From contig JAXGYO010000003.1 of assembly GCA_040772225.1 (NCBI GenBank), positions 434,001 to 498,000 on the forward strand: a stretch of 64,000 nucleotides of DNA, in the 5' to 3' direction. Made by a program: the position numbers and the translations under genes. The notes beneath the pieces were generated by a model. The model did no database searches. It was not told where the DNA came from and saw only the letters and a list, made by a program, of their open reading frames with translations. Positions 45,356-55,430 of the stretch are shown piece after piece. This DNA comes from JAAYED01 sp040772225. GTDB taxonomy: Bacteria > Chloroflexota > Anaerolineae > UBA1429. Every line of letters begins with the position of its first letter. The first letter of the stretch is position 1.

Positions 45356-45384
45356 ATGGTATGGCGGGGGGCAGGTGCTGTCAA
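45356..45384 (-). promoter_or_regulatory. promoter of the adh-glp operon
   Basis: TTGACA at 45384-45379 and TACCAT at 45361-45356 (minus strand), 17-bp spacer. Confidence 0.7.
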
Positions 45385-45396
45385 TTGGCGCTTACT

Positions 45397-45420
45397 GGGG
45401 CGCCGGCTTTAGCCGGTTCC
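45397..45420. repeat. REP-like palindrome
   Basis: GGGGCG followed by CCGGCT-tt-AGCCGG (45403-45416). It lies between the glp promoter and ridA. Confidence 0.5.
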
Positions 45421-45506
45421 CTCGCCCGCGCCCTGGCGTCTCGCAGCCCAGCAGCCCGCGCCACGGCGGCAAGTGCACCCGATGCCACGCTCGCCAGGCT
45501 GCGTGC

Positions 45507-45857
45507 TTACTCTCCCCGATACGCGATGCCCTCGATCATCACCAGGCAGTCGGCGTCGATGAACGGGGTCACGGCGGTCATGCGGGCGGGGTAGCGGCCA
45601 GTCGGAAAGTAATCGACTACCGCCTTTTCCATCGCGGGCAGGTCGGCGATGTCCTTGAGCCAGACCGTGATCTTGACCAGGCTGGTCAGGGGCAGCCCGC
45701 ATTGCGCCAGTGTGGCGGCGGCCGCACGAAGGGCGTCGTGAAGCTGCTCGAGAAAGGTCTCGCCTGAGCCGCGGTGCAGCCCCAGAAAGACATACTCTCC
45801 GGTGTCTACGGCAGCCGAGTAGGAGTAGGGGGTGGTGACATAGACGGGTTCGGGCAT
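45507..45857 (-). CDS. RidA-family protein
   Basis: 116 residues with the YjgF/RidA fold (VKITVWLKDIADLPAMEKAV, YPARMTAVTPFIDADCLVMIEGIA). The conserved Arg of PARTAV-type active sites is present as PARMTAV. Such trimers hydrolyse reactive enamine/imine intermediates from PLP enzymes; several subfamilies have other roles. AGGAGG precedes the ATG. Confidence 0.88.
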   Translation of the reverse strand: MPEPVYVTTPYSYSAAVDTGEYVFLGLHRGSGETFLEQLHDALRAAAATLAQCGLPLTSLVKITVWLKDIADLPAMEKAVVDYFPTGRYPARMTAVTPFIDADCLVMIEGIAYRGE

Positions 45858-45891
45858 ATTCTACCTCCTGAAAGGACCGGCATCTTTACCG

Positions 45892-45920
45892 ATAGTAGGT
45901 TCGCCGCCGGCCCTAGTCAA
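45892..45920 (-). promoter_or_regulatory. promoter of ridA
   Basis: TTGACT at 45920-45915 and TACTAT at 45897-45892 (minus strand), 17-bp spacer. Confidence 0.75.
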
Positions 45921-46053
45921 GCCTGCCGCAGGGCTGCGTGTTGCTCAAGATAAGGCAACGCCCGGGCCGCAGTCTCGTAGAGTATATGGGACCGGCCTGG
46001 GGGTTTGGCCGCCCTCTGGTACGCAGAATGCAGCGGGCGGCACCGTCAGCCGC

Positions 46054-46083
46054 TTGAGCGAAACCGTGTTTCTGTGCTAAGAT
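46054..46083 (+). promoter_or_regulatory. promoter of the nfeD-SPFH pair
   Basis: TTGAGC at 46054-46059 and TAAGAT at 46078-46083, 18-bp spacer, about 40 bp before the ATG. Confidence 0.55.
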
Positions 46084-46124
46084 GAGTTGGGTCCCCGGTG
46101 GTCCGATCTTGAGGAGGTCATCCC

Positions 46125-47456
46125 ATGCGCCGCACGATCCTGCTCGCACTGGCCCTGTTTCTGCTGGCAACCGGCTTGGCCGCTCTGGCTCAGTCCGGGG
46201 ACGCTGCCGGCCGTGTGGTGGTGGCCGAGGTCGAGGGGGTCATCAACCCCATGACGGCGCGCTATCTGGCACGTGTGCTCGCGTCAGCGGCTGAGGAGGA
46301 TGCGGGCGCCGTGGTGCTGGTGCTGGACACCCCCGGCGGGCTGGAATCGGCCATGCGCGACATGGTGCAGACCATGCTGGATGCCCCCGTGCCGGTGATC
46401 GTCTATGTCTCGCCCGACGGCGCCCGCGCCACCTCCGCGGGCATGTTCATCACGCTGGCGGGGCATGTGGCAGCGATGGCTCCGGGGACGCATATCGGCG
46501 CTGCCCACCCCGTTGCGTTGGGCGCCGAGCTGGATGAGACCATGAGCGCCAAGCTGGCCAGTGATGCGGTGGCGCTGGCGCAGAGCATCGCCACGGTGCG
46601 CGGGCGGAACGCGGATTGGCCGGCGGAGGCTGTGCGCGACAGTTCCTCGCTGTTGGCGGCTGAAGCCGTGGAGCAGAACGTTGCCGATCTGGTGGCCACC
46701 AGCCTGGACGATCTGCTCGAACAGATCGATGGCCGCGAGGTGACTGTCGCGGGCGTGCCGTGGACGCTGCGGACCTCCGGGGCGGACCGGCATGTGATGC
46801 CCATGCGATGGGACGAGCGCCTGATCCACGCTATCACGCACCCGGATATCGCCTACCTGCTGTTGACCCTGGGCACGTTCCTGCTGCTGGCGGAGTTGGC
46901 CGAACCAGGGCTGGGCGTGGGCGGGGTGAGCGCTGCGGTGTCCTATATCCTGGCGTTTATGGCGCTGGGGAGCCTGCCGCTAAACTGGGCGGGCGTTGCC
47001 CTGCTGCTGGTGTCGCTGGTGATGCTTGCTGTCGCGTTGCTGACCGATGCCGATGTCATCGTAACCGCAGCTGCTCTGGTGCCCTTTGTGTTAGGCTCGC
47101 TGATCCTCTTCACTCCGTTCCGGCCGAGCTCACCGGCTGCGCCCGATCTCCGGGTTAGCCCCTGGTTGATTGCGATCATGGCGCTGGCGTTGGGTGGTTT
47201 CGCCCTCGTGGTGCTGCGGGCTCTGGTACGAGCCACCAAGTTGCCGCCGCAATCGGGGGCGGAGCGGCTGATCGGTATGACAGGGGTGGCGCTCACGGCT
47301 CTGGCGCCCGAGGGTGAGGTGAGGGTCGATCTCGAGAACTGGAGCGCCGTATCGTCGGCGGAGGAGGTGCCTGCAGGGGACGAGGTGGTGGTTATTGGTG
47401 TGAGCGGCGTGCGCCTCCAGGTGAGGCCCGCACATCGAGCTGAGCGTGGAGGTTAA
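46125..47456 (+). CDS. nfeD: NfeD-family membrane serine protease (ClpP-class domain)
   Basis: 443 residues. A signal peptide (MRRTILLALALFLLATGLAAL) is followed by a ClpP-class protease domain with LDTPGGLESAM and the nucleophilic Ser in RATSAGMFITLAG. Four to five membrane helices follow and then a small OB-fold domain at the C-terminus (GMTGVALTALAPEGEV). Known long NfeD proteins cleave or shape stomatin-like proteins; the adjacent gene encodes that partner. GAGGAGG precedes the ATG. Confidence 0.92.
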   Translation: MRRTILLALALFLLATGLAALAQSGDAAGRVVVAEVEGVINPMTARYLARVLASAAEEDAGAVVLVLDTPGGLESAMRDMVQTMLDAPVPVIVYVSPDGARATSAGMFITLAGHVAAMAPGTHIGAAHPVALGAELDETMSAKLASDAVALAQSIATVRGRNADWPAEAVRDSSSLLAAEAVEQNVADLVATSLDDLLEQIDGREVTVAGVPWTLRTSGADRHVMPMRWDERLIHAITHPDIAYLLLTLGTFLLLAELAEPGLGVGGVSAAVSYILAFMALGSLPLNWAGVALLLVSLVMLAVALLTDADVIVTAAALVPFVLGSLILFTPFRPSSPAAPDLRVSPWLIAIMALALGGFALVVLRALVRATKLPPQSGAERLIGMTGVALTALAPEGEVRVDLENWSAVSSAEEVPAGDEVVVIGVSGVRLQVRPAHRAERGG

Positions 47457-47459
47457 GAT

Positions 47460-48365
47460 ATGGGTACCTGGATTGTCACGATTTTCCTGATTATTCTGGC
47501 CTTTGCTGTTCTGGCGATGGCTGTGCGTATCGTGCCCGAGTACAGGCGGCTGGTGGTCTTCCGCCTGGGGCGCTGTCTGGGCGCCCGCGGCCCCGGCCTG
47601 GTGCTGCTGATCCCCTATGTCGATCGTGGGGTGATGACCGATCTGCGTGAGGCCTTTTTCGATGTGCCGCCGCAGACGTGCATCACGGCGGACAATGCCT
47701 CGGTGTCCATCGACTTTCTGGTCTATGACAAGGTCATCGACCCGGTGCGGAGCGTGCTAGAGGTGGAGAACTTTACCGGCGCTGCTCGCGGACTGGCCAT
47801 TACCACACTGCGCGCGGTGGTGGGCGCCATGAACCTGGACGACGTGCTCTCCAAGCGCGACGATATCAACAATGTGCTCCATCAAAAGCTGGACGAGGTC
47901 ACCGACCGCTGGGGTATCCGCGTGACGGCGGTGGAGATCCGTGAGGTGGTGCCGCCTCCGGCTATCGAGCAGGCCATGACGCGTCAGATGGCCGCCGAGC
48001 GCGACCGGCGCGCCACGGTGACTACGGCAGAAGGCCACCGGGAGGCCGCCATCCGTACCGCCGAGGGCGAACGGGAGGCGATTATCCTGCGGGCAGAGGG
48101 CGAGCGCCAGGCGACCATCCTCAAGGCCGAGGCCGATCGCCAGTCGGCGATCCTGCGCGCCGAGGGCCAGGCGCTGGGCCTGAACGAAGTGTTCAAGGTA
48201 GCCCAGGGCGTCGACAGCAAGACATTGACGCTCCAGTACATGGATGCCCTGCGGGCCATGGGCGAGGGTGCCGCGACCAAGTTCATCATCCCGACCGAGT
48301 TGCTGAGCCTGGTGCGCCCGCTGACCGAGCACGCTGCCAGGTCTCTGGGGGATTCGCAGAGTTAG
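47460..48365 (+). CDS. SPFH/stomatin-like (slipin) protein
   Basis: 301 residues. One N-terminal membrane helix is followed by the SPFH/Band 7 domain (VPEYRRLVVFRLGRCLGARGPG...) and an Ala/Glu/Arg-rich coiled coil (repeats of AEGER/AEGDR) that forms the rods of the oligomeric membrane cage. It begins 3 bp after nfeD. It probably organises a membrane microdomain with NfeD. Confidence 0.93.
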   Translation: MGTWIVTIFLIILAFAVLAMAVRIVPEYRRLVVFRLGRCLGARGPGLVLLIPYVDRGVMTDLREAFFDVPPQTCITADNASVSIDFLVYDKVIDPVRSVLEVENFTGAARGLAITTLRAVVGAMNLDDVLSKRDDINNVLHQKLDEVTDRWGIRVTAVEIREVVPPPAIEQAMTRQMAAERDRRATVTTAEGHREAAIRTAEGEREAIILRAEGERQATILKAEADRQSAILRAEGQALGLNEVFKVAQGVDSKTLTLQYMDALRAMGEGAATKFIIPTELLSLVRPLTEHAARSLGDSQS

Positions 48366-48380
48366 CCTCGCGGGGCCGTA

Positions 48381-48421
48381 TCTCTCCTCCCTGGCGCGGG
48401 TTGGCACCTAAGGAGGAGAGA
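48381..48421 (+). promoter_or_regulatory. inverted repeat sequestering a ribosome binding site
   Basis: TCTCTCCTCC at 48381-48390 is the exact complement of GGAGGAGAGA at 48412-48421, which contains the Shine-Dalgarno sequence of the next small gene. The 10-bp hairpin would hide the site, suggesting control by temperature, a ligand, or translation of the upstream gene. Confidence 0.65.
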
Positions 48422-48425
48422 CACG

Positions 48426-48506
48426 ATGCACACTGGCGTGATCGCCCTGGTACTGCTGCTCTGTTTGGCCCTGTTGGGACTGGGGGGACGCAGCGCGCGC
48501 CGCTAG
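48426..48506 (+). CDS. 26-residue membrane peptide
   Basis: ATG 48426 follows AAGGAGGAGAG. The peptide is a single hydrophobic helix (VIALVLLLCLALLGLG) ending in a basic tail, GRSARR. No family recognised. It lies 60 bp after the SPFH gene and could be a small partner of that membrane complex. The very strong site, sequestered by an inverted repeat, argues that it is a real, regulated gene. Confidence 0.6.
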   Translation: MHTGVIALVLLLCLALLGLGGRSARR

Positions 48507-48571
48507 AGGCGTGCTGGTCCCAGGTACTGGCGCCGCACAGCAACGCGCCCCGATTTCAGGTAATGAAAAGA

Positions 48572-48598
48572 GATGCCGCCCCTCGCCGGGGCGGCATC
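48572..48598 (-). terminator. terminator of the superoxide reductase gene
   Basis: GATGCCGCCCC (48572-48582) and its complement (48588-48598) form an 11-bp stem. On the minus strand it is followed by TCTCTTTTC, so it mainly serves the gene at 48665-49060. Confidence 0.8.
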
Positions 48599-48664
48599 CT
48601 GTGTCTCCAGTTCATAGAGCGGCGATGGCGAGGGGATTAGAACTCGCTACGCGCTGTACGATCG

Positions 48665-49060
48665 CTACGCGATCGTCACTTCCTTGCTGCTCTCCCACAG
48701 GCCGTGGATGTTGCAGTATGCAACCGCCACCAGGGTACCGGCCTGATTCACCTTGAGCGAGGTGGTGACACCGGGCTCGGTGTAGACAGGGCCCTGGTTG
48801 GCACCTGCGACGGACTGCCCGTGGGCGGCGAACTCGTAACGGCCAACCATGTAGATGAACTTGTCATCGGCGGGCTTGAAGAACAGGTTGATCCAGGCGA
48901 TGTGATGCTCTGTGGTGTTGGGATGGGCGATCTCTTTGCCCACGCCGACCTTGACCTCGAACGCCTCCCCGGCCTTGACGCTGTCAGCGCACTCGATCAC
49001 GGGAACATGCTTCTCAGACTTCCAATCTGCCTGCTGAACGAACTGACCCAGTGATGCCAT
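48665..49060 (-). CDS. superoxide reductase (neelaredoxin type)
   Basis: 131 residues from ATG 49060; an upstream ATG at 49075 only translates the GGAGGG ribosome binding site. It has the single-iron centre ligands: EKHVP (E16, K17, H18), histidines in NTTEHHIAWINLFF, and CNIHGLW at the C-terminal end. The N-terminal desulforedoxin domain is absent, which is class II neelaredoxin. It reduces superoxide to peroxide without making oxygen, typical of anaerobes. Confidence 0.92.
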   Translation of the reverse strand: MASLGQFVQQADWKSEKHVPVIECADSVKAGEAFEVKVGVGKEIAHPNTTEHHIAWINLFFKPADDKFIYMVGRYEFAAHGQSVAGANQGPVYTEPGVTTSLKVNQAGTLVAVAYCNIHGLWESSKEVTIA

Positions 49061-49212
49061 TGCACAACCCTCCATAACGATAATCGACACTTGACTTTGC
49101 TGCTGCCCGCGGATCCGCCGCAGGCGCATCCCACACACAGCGAGTTTACCACAGGGGGGCGCCGCCGGTCAATGCGCCACAGCGATACCCCCTGCGGGTA
49201 ACCGTTGACGGA

Positions 49213-49731
49213 TCAGCCGCCCAGCGCCTTGATGATGGCCGGCATAAAGGCCGGCAGGTCAGCCGGCGTTCGCGACGAAACCATCTTGCCATCCACCACC
49301 ACCGCCTCGTCCACAAAGGTGGCCCCGGCGTTCACCAGGTCATCCTTGATGGCCCCCACCCCCGTGACGCGCTTGCCCTTGAGGATGCCTGCCGAGACGG
49401 GCACCCAGCCCGCATGGCAGATGAACGCCACCACGCCCCCGCGCTCGTGGATATCGCGCACCAGCTTGAGCAGCGCGGGATAGCGCCGCATCTTGTCCGG
49501 CGCGTAGCCGCCCGGGATCACGATCCCATCATAGTCGGTGGCGCGGGCCTCCTCAGCGGCCAGGGTGGCCTGCGCGGGATAGCCGTGCTTGCTGGTGTAG
49601 GTCTCGGCGCGTGGCCCCACGATGGTGACCTCAGCGCCGGCCTCCAGCAATCTGTAGTAGGGATACCAGAGCTCTGGATCCTCATAGTCGTTCTCGGCCA
49701 GTACGATGACCTTTTTTCCCTGCAGTGACAT
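49213..49731 (-). CDS. DJ-1/PfpI-family protein
   Basis: 172 residues. The nucleophile elbow FICHAGW (C105, H106) and GIVIPGGYAP are typical; an N-terminal Glu (E13 or E17) completes the site. Members are glyoxalases, deglycases or peptidases. AGGAGG precedes the ATG. It lies 23 bp after the YyaL gene and is probably the end of the sulfur operon. Confidence 0.9.
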   Translation of the reverse strand: MSLQGKKVIVLAENDYEDPELWYPYYRLLEAGAEVTIVGPRAETYTSKHGYPAQATLAAEEARATDYDGIVIPGGYAPDKMRRYPALLKLVRDIHERGGVVAFICHAGWVPVSAGILKGKRVTGVGAIKDDLVNAGATFVDEAVVVDGKMVSSRTPADLPAFMPAIIKALGG

Positions 49732-49754
49732 GTGAACCTCCTATTAGTAGACGA

Positions 49755-51757
<2,003 letters not shown>

Positions 51758-51761
<4 letters not shown>

Positions 51762-52501
51762 GACCGCGCCCTTCTGCTGCGCTCTCGGCCGACAGCGGTC
51801 ATATAGATCACGCTCTCGGTCTCGCCATCCAGCCCCAGCAGGGCGTTGGCTTCACCGTCGTACAGGGCCGCGATCTGGCAGGAGCCCAGGCCCAGCGCCA
51901 CGGCCGCCAGGGCGGTGTTTTCGGCGATGTGCCCGGCGTCCAGGTAGACATAGCGGTAAGCGCGCTCTTTGTACTTCCAGGCGCTGCGCTCGAATACCGC
52001 GCTCCAGAGGAGCACCAGGTCGGCGTCGGCAGCCATCCCCTGGTCCAGCGCCGCGGCGGAGACGGCCAGGCGTTGATCGCCAGTGGCCAGTTGGGCCAGG
52101 GCGTGCTCGCGCACCTGATAGTGGTACAGGCCCTGCGGGACACCGGCGACGTTATGGATAGCGACATAGGTCTCGATGGGGTAGAGCGCGCCGGCCGAGG
52201 GAGCGGTGCGGAAGAGATAGCCCCCGCCCTGCCGGGTGGCGCCATCGGTGGCCCACAGCAACTGCGACAGGGTTTCGACGCTCACCGCTTGACCGTCATA
52301 GCTGCGGACACTTCTGCGGGCGCGCAGGAGATCCCACAGACCGGTGCCGCCCTCAGTCTGCGGCTCGGGTAAAGCAACGCGCGTCGCGTCGGGGTACTCC
52401 TTGTAGGTGGCCGGTTTCGTGGCCATGTCCAGCCTGCGAGCGGGGAGGCCGTCTCGCCTGTACCCTGTCTCGCGCTGGAAGCGTCTGCCAATGTCGCTCA
52501 C
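51758..52501 (-). CDS. SagB/ThcOx-type nitroreductase-fold dehydrogenase
   Basis: 247 residues from GTG 52501. Characteristic segments are LRARRSVRSYDG, the APSAGALYPIETYV motif, GLYHYQVREHAL and AVALGLGSCQIAALYD. SagB-type enzymes use FMN; the best known oxidise azolines in ribosomal peptides, but many genomic copies are not near such clusters. No peptide precursor or cyclase is seen here, so a different redox role is likely. Confidence 0.85.
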
Positions 52502-52519
52502 GGCGTTCCCTTTCCCCTG

Positions 52520-52939
52520 CTAGATCAGCAGCGTGATGTTAGAATCGCGCGCGTCGCGGATGTAGGTGCCCACGGCGCCATACTCATCGATCAGATCCTC
52601 GCGCATGTCCTCGGGGCGGATGCCCATGATCTCCATGGTCATCTCGCAGGCGATGATCCGCCCGCCCAGGTCCTTGTAGTCGGCCATCAGCCGGTCCAGC
52701 GAGGCGACATTGGCCTTTTTCATGCGCCAGTTCATGAACGCCTTGCCCAGGCCGAACATGTGCATCTTGGAGAGCGGCCCCTTGTTCAGCCCCTGCTTCT
52801 TGAGACGCTCCAGTCCCCAGAAGGTAAAGTACAGGGAGACGTCCATGCCCATGGCGAGCGAGCCGTTGGCGATGATCAGCGCGCTATAGAGTTTGTCCAT
52901 GTCCCCGCTGGACACGACGATAGTGGTGCGGTCGGCCAT
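52520..52939 (-). CDS. DsrE/DsrF-like sulfur-relay protein
   Basis: 139 residues. TTIVVSSGDMDKLYSALIIANGSLAMGMDVSLYF at the N-terminus and a conserved Cys in GRIIACEMTMEIMGI mark the DsrE/DrsE2 fold. These small proteins bind persulfide and pass it on. It lies 9 bp after the TusA-like gene, the usual neighbour. AGGAGAC precedes the ATG. Confidence 0.85.
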   Translation of the reverse strand: MADRTTIVVSSGDMDKLYSALIIANGSLAMGMDVSLYFTFWGLERLKKQGLNKGPLSKMHMFGLGKAFMNWRMKKANVASLDRLMADYKDLGGRIIACEMTMEIMGIRPEDMREDLIDEYGAVGTYIRDARDSNITLLI

Positions 52940-52948
52940 AGCTGTCTC

Positions 52949-53170
52949 CTAGCGTCGTATGCGGATGGTCCAATCGGTGGGCGTGCCTTCGACCGCCAAA
53001 AGCTCGCTGCCCAGCGCCTCGGCGGCCATGGGGATCTCTTTCTGCGAGGCCGGGTGCGTACCCAGGACCTCGATCACGTCTCCCGGCTGCGCCCCTCGGA
53101 TGGCCTTGCGCAACTCGATCAGTGGGATGGGGCAGGTCTCGCCCCGCACGTCGATTATGATGTTCTCCAT
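52949..53170 (-). CDS. tusA: TusA/SirA-family sulfur carrier
   Basis: 73 residues. The CPxP motif (RGETCPIPLIELRKAI, Cys13) is the persulfide-carrying site. TusA proteins receive sulfur from cysteine desulfurases and deliver it to tRNA, molybdopterin or oxidation pathways. AGGAGG precedes the start. It is directly downstream of the IscU-like gene. Confidence 0.92.
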   Translation of the reverse strand: MENIIIDVRGETCPIPLIELRKAIRGAQPGDVIEVLGTHPASQKEIPMAAEALGSELLAVEGTPTDWTIRIRR

Positions 53171-53178
53171 GTTGCCTC

Positions 53179-53814
53179 CTACGAGGTAAAGGTCACCTCA
53201 ACCGTGTTCACATCCCAGAGGGGCTCGATCTTTTCCACGATCTCCTCGCGGATGTTGTTGGCGAACTGGTGGTCAGCGGGCATATCCAGCACGATACGGA
53301 CGGTACCGTCGGCCAGTGCGACACTCTCTACCGTCCTGGTGCGGATCAGGTCCAGTCCGACCTGCGGGTTCATGACGTGCTTGAGCCGGCGGCGAATCTC
53401 GGACTCGTCGGTGGGCACCTGCTCCTTGACCAGCCCATGGCGCTCCTCATAGTTCTGGATCGCGGCCTGCAGGCCGTCGACGGCCAGCACCGAGCAGTGC
53501 GTCTTGATGGGTGGCAGGCCGCCCAGGGCATCGGAGGCTTCCTGCCAGGTGATTTCGCGGGCCTCTTCGATCGTCTTGCCCTTGGCGAGCTCGGTGATGA
53601 TCGAGCCGGTGGCGATATTGGAAGCGCAGCCGTAGGACTCGAACTTTATATCCTCAATGCGGTGCGTCTCGCCATCGATCTTGAGGTATACGGCGACCAT
53701 GTCACCGCAGGCAGGGCTGCCCTCGATGGCCTTGCCGTCGGGCTCCTCGATACGGCCCACGTTGCGCGGGTTCTGAAAGTGCTCCATGACGATATCACTG
53801 TAAGGAAGGGTCAT
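53179..53814 (-). CDS. IscU/SufU-like scaffold fused to a DUF59/MIP18-type domain
   Basis: 211 residues from ATG 53814, with AAGGAG upstream. Residues 1-128 are IscU-like with the cluster ligands C36 and D38 (GSPACGD), C63 (ESYGCAS) and C107 (KTHCSVL). Residues about 137-211 resemble the DUF59/MIP18 Fe-S assembly domain (IRRRLKHVMNPQVGLDLI...), though its usual Cys is absent (DMPADHQFANNI). Fusion of a scaffold to a DUF59 targeting module is unusual. Its stop is next to tusA and its start next to the IscS-like gene, so all are made together. Confidence 0.82.
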   Translation of the reverse strand: MTLPYSDIVMEHFQNPRNVGRIEEPDGKAIEGSPACGDMVAVYLKIDGETHRIEDIKFESYGCASNIATGSIITELAKGKTIEEAREITWQEASDALGGLPPIKTHCSVLAVDGLQAAIQNYEERHGLVKEQVPTDESEIRRRLKHVMNPQVGLDLIRTRTVESVALADGTVRIVLDMPADHQFANNIREEIVEKIEPLWDVNTVEVTFTS

Positions 53815-53818
53815 TTCT

Positions 53819-54982
53819 CTACTCCTTGCCCAGCGGGCTGATGGCGCGCAGCCGGGCGATAACATCGGTCAACGCGGCCGCAACGCGGTCCACGTCCTCA
53901 TCCTGGTTGTACCGGCCAAAGGTGAAACGGATCGATCCATGGGCGCGTTCGTGATCTCCCCCGATCCCCAGGATCACGTGGCTGCCCTCGAGCGAGCGGC
54001 TGAAACAGGCGGATCCGGTGCTGACGGCAAAGCCGCGCATGTCCAAATGGAGCAGCACCGATTCTCCTTCGACGTAGCGGAAGGAAATGTTGGCATTGTG
54101 CGGCGCGCGCAGTGTCGGGTGGCCGTTCACGCGCGACTGTGGAATCTCTAGCAGGAGCGCGGTCAGCCGGTCGCGCAGGGCCTGCAGGCGTGCGGTCTCC
54201 TCGGGAGTGATCAGATCCACCGCCGTCGCGAATCCGATGACGCCCGGGATGTTCTCTACACCGCCCCGCAGGTTGTTCTCCTGAAAGCCGCCGTCCATCC
54301 ATTTCGTGATGGGTGTGCCTTTGCGGATGTAAAGCCCGCCCACGCCCTTGGGGCCGTGCAACACGTGCGAAGAGACGGTCAGCAGGTCCACGGGGGTGTG
54401 GCGGACATCCAGCGGGACGCGGCCAAAGGTGTGCGTGGCGTCGCTATGCAGAAGAGCCCCGTGCTCGCGGGTCAGGGCGCCGATGGCGTCCAGGTCCTGC
54501 AGCGTACCGATCTCCTGGTTGGCCGCCTGAATCGAAACCAGGATCGTGTCCGGTCGCAGCAGGCTTTCCAGATGGTCGAGATCTACACGGCCATGCTTGT
54601 CCACGCGGACAGTGTCCACGCTATATCCCTGCCGCTCCAGCGAGCGCACGCTGTGGAGCACCGGGAAATCCTCGATGGCCGTGCTGATAATGTGCCGGCC
54701 CTTCTTTTCCGCCAGTGCCGCGGCAACGCCTTTGATCGCCATATTGCTGGACTCGGCATCGCCCGAGGTGAACACAAACTCCTCCGGGCTGGCACCGATG
54801 TGGCCCGCCAGGCTGGCGCGGGCACGATCCAGCGCCTCTTTGGACTCGAGTCCCAACGAGTAGCCGAACTGCGACGTCGCCACAGCGTACTTGTCCGTCA
54901 TAAAGGGCAGCATCGCCTGGACGACCCGTTCATCCATGCGGGTGGCGGCGGCGTTATCGAGATAGACGAGACGGTCAGTCAC
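53819..54982 (-). CDS. IscS/NifS-like cysteine desulfurase homolog lacking the PLP lysine
   Basis: 387 residues from GTG 54982, with GGAGGAG upstream, overlapping the ferredoxin stop by 8 bp. The fold and length are those of class V IscS/NifS (YLDNAAAT, FTSGDAESSNMAIKG, NQEIGTLQD, STGSACFSRS with the sulfur-accepting Cys at about 326). The Schiff-base lysine, expected in SxHKxxGPKG, is Val207 here (SSHVLHGPKG). The base-like His of HKAV is Asp105, and the PLP-contacting Gln is His184. Archaeoglobus fulgidus IscS also lacks this lysine and works without PLP. This copy is therefore unlikely to desulfurate cysteine in the standard way. Confidence 0.85.
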   Translation of the reverse strand: MTDRLVYLDNAAATRMDERVVQAMLPFMTDKYAVATSQFGYSLGLESKEALDRARASLAGHIGASPEEFVFTSGDAESSNMAIKGVAAALAEKKGRHIISTAIEDFPVLHSVRSLERQGYSVDTVRVDKHGRVDLDHLESLLRPDTILVSIQAANQEIGTLQDLDAIGALTREHGALLHSDATHTFGRVPLDVRHTPVDLLTVSSHVLHGPKGVGGLYIRKGTPITKWMDGGFQENNLRGGVENIPGVIGFATAVDLITPEETARLQALRDRLTALLLEIPQSRVNGHPTLRAPHNANISFRYVEGESVLLHLDMRGFAVSTGSACFSRSLEGSHVILGIGGDHERAHGSIRFTFGRYNQDEDVDRVAAALTDVIARLRAISPLGKE

Positions 54983-55235
54983 GGGCTCCTCCCCAGTCAG
55001 TGGTGGAATCGGGGGCGCAATCTGGACCCCAGACGATGGCAAAAGAGACTTCAATGGCATCCTCGGGACAGGCCAGCTCACACTCGCCGCAGCCGCCGCA
55101 GTTCTCTGGAAAGGCAGCGCGGACTCGCTGCTCATCCTGCTCAAACACGCCAGACGGGCAAACCGCAACGCAGCAACCGCAACCGGTGCAGCGCTCCATA
55201 TCTATGATCGGCCTGGGCTGGCAGTCTGATTCCAT
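54975..55235 (-). CDS. 2[4Fe-4S] ferredoxin
   Basis: 86 residues. Two cluster motifs, CTGCGCCVAVCP and CGGCGECELACP, are separated by a short linker. It can supply low-potential electrons to Fe-S cluster assembly or to the flavoproteins in the operon. First gene of the sulfur operon; the next start lies inside its end. Confidence 0.93.
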   Translation of the reverse strand: MESDCQPRPIIDMERCTGCGCCVAVCPSGVFEQDEQRVRAAFPENCGGCGECELACPEDAIEVSFAIVWGPDCAPDSTTDWGGARD

Positions 55236-55295
55236 GAGATTCCTTCAGGAGTATTCTATGATATCGTATCACGGTCAGGCGCCAGGCGATACGAC

Positions 55296-55314
55296 TTTTG
55301 TCGGATATACAAAA
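55296..55314. promoter_or_regulatory. inverted repeat upstream of the ferredoxin operon
   Basis: TTTTGT at 55296-55301 and ACAAAA at 55309-55314 around a 7-bp centre, in the divergent gap. A possible operator for the sulfur/Fe-S operon; the regulator is unknown. Confidence 0.4.
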
Positions 55315-55430
55315 TGCGAATTCGCCCATGTAGGCCAGCATTCGTTGACCGCACTAGTGCCAGCATCCGGCTGGACGGGGTCTCCTCCGCGCGATACGAT
55401 ACCGCTGAAGCACGCCGACTGTGAGGTGTC

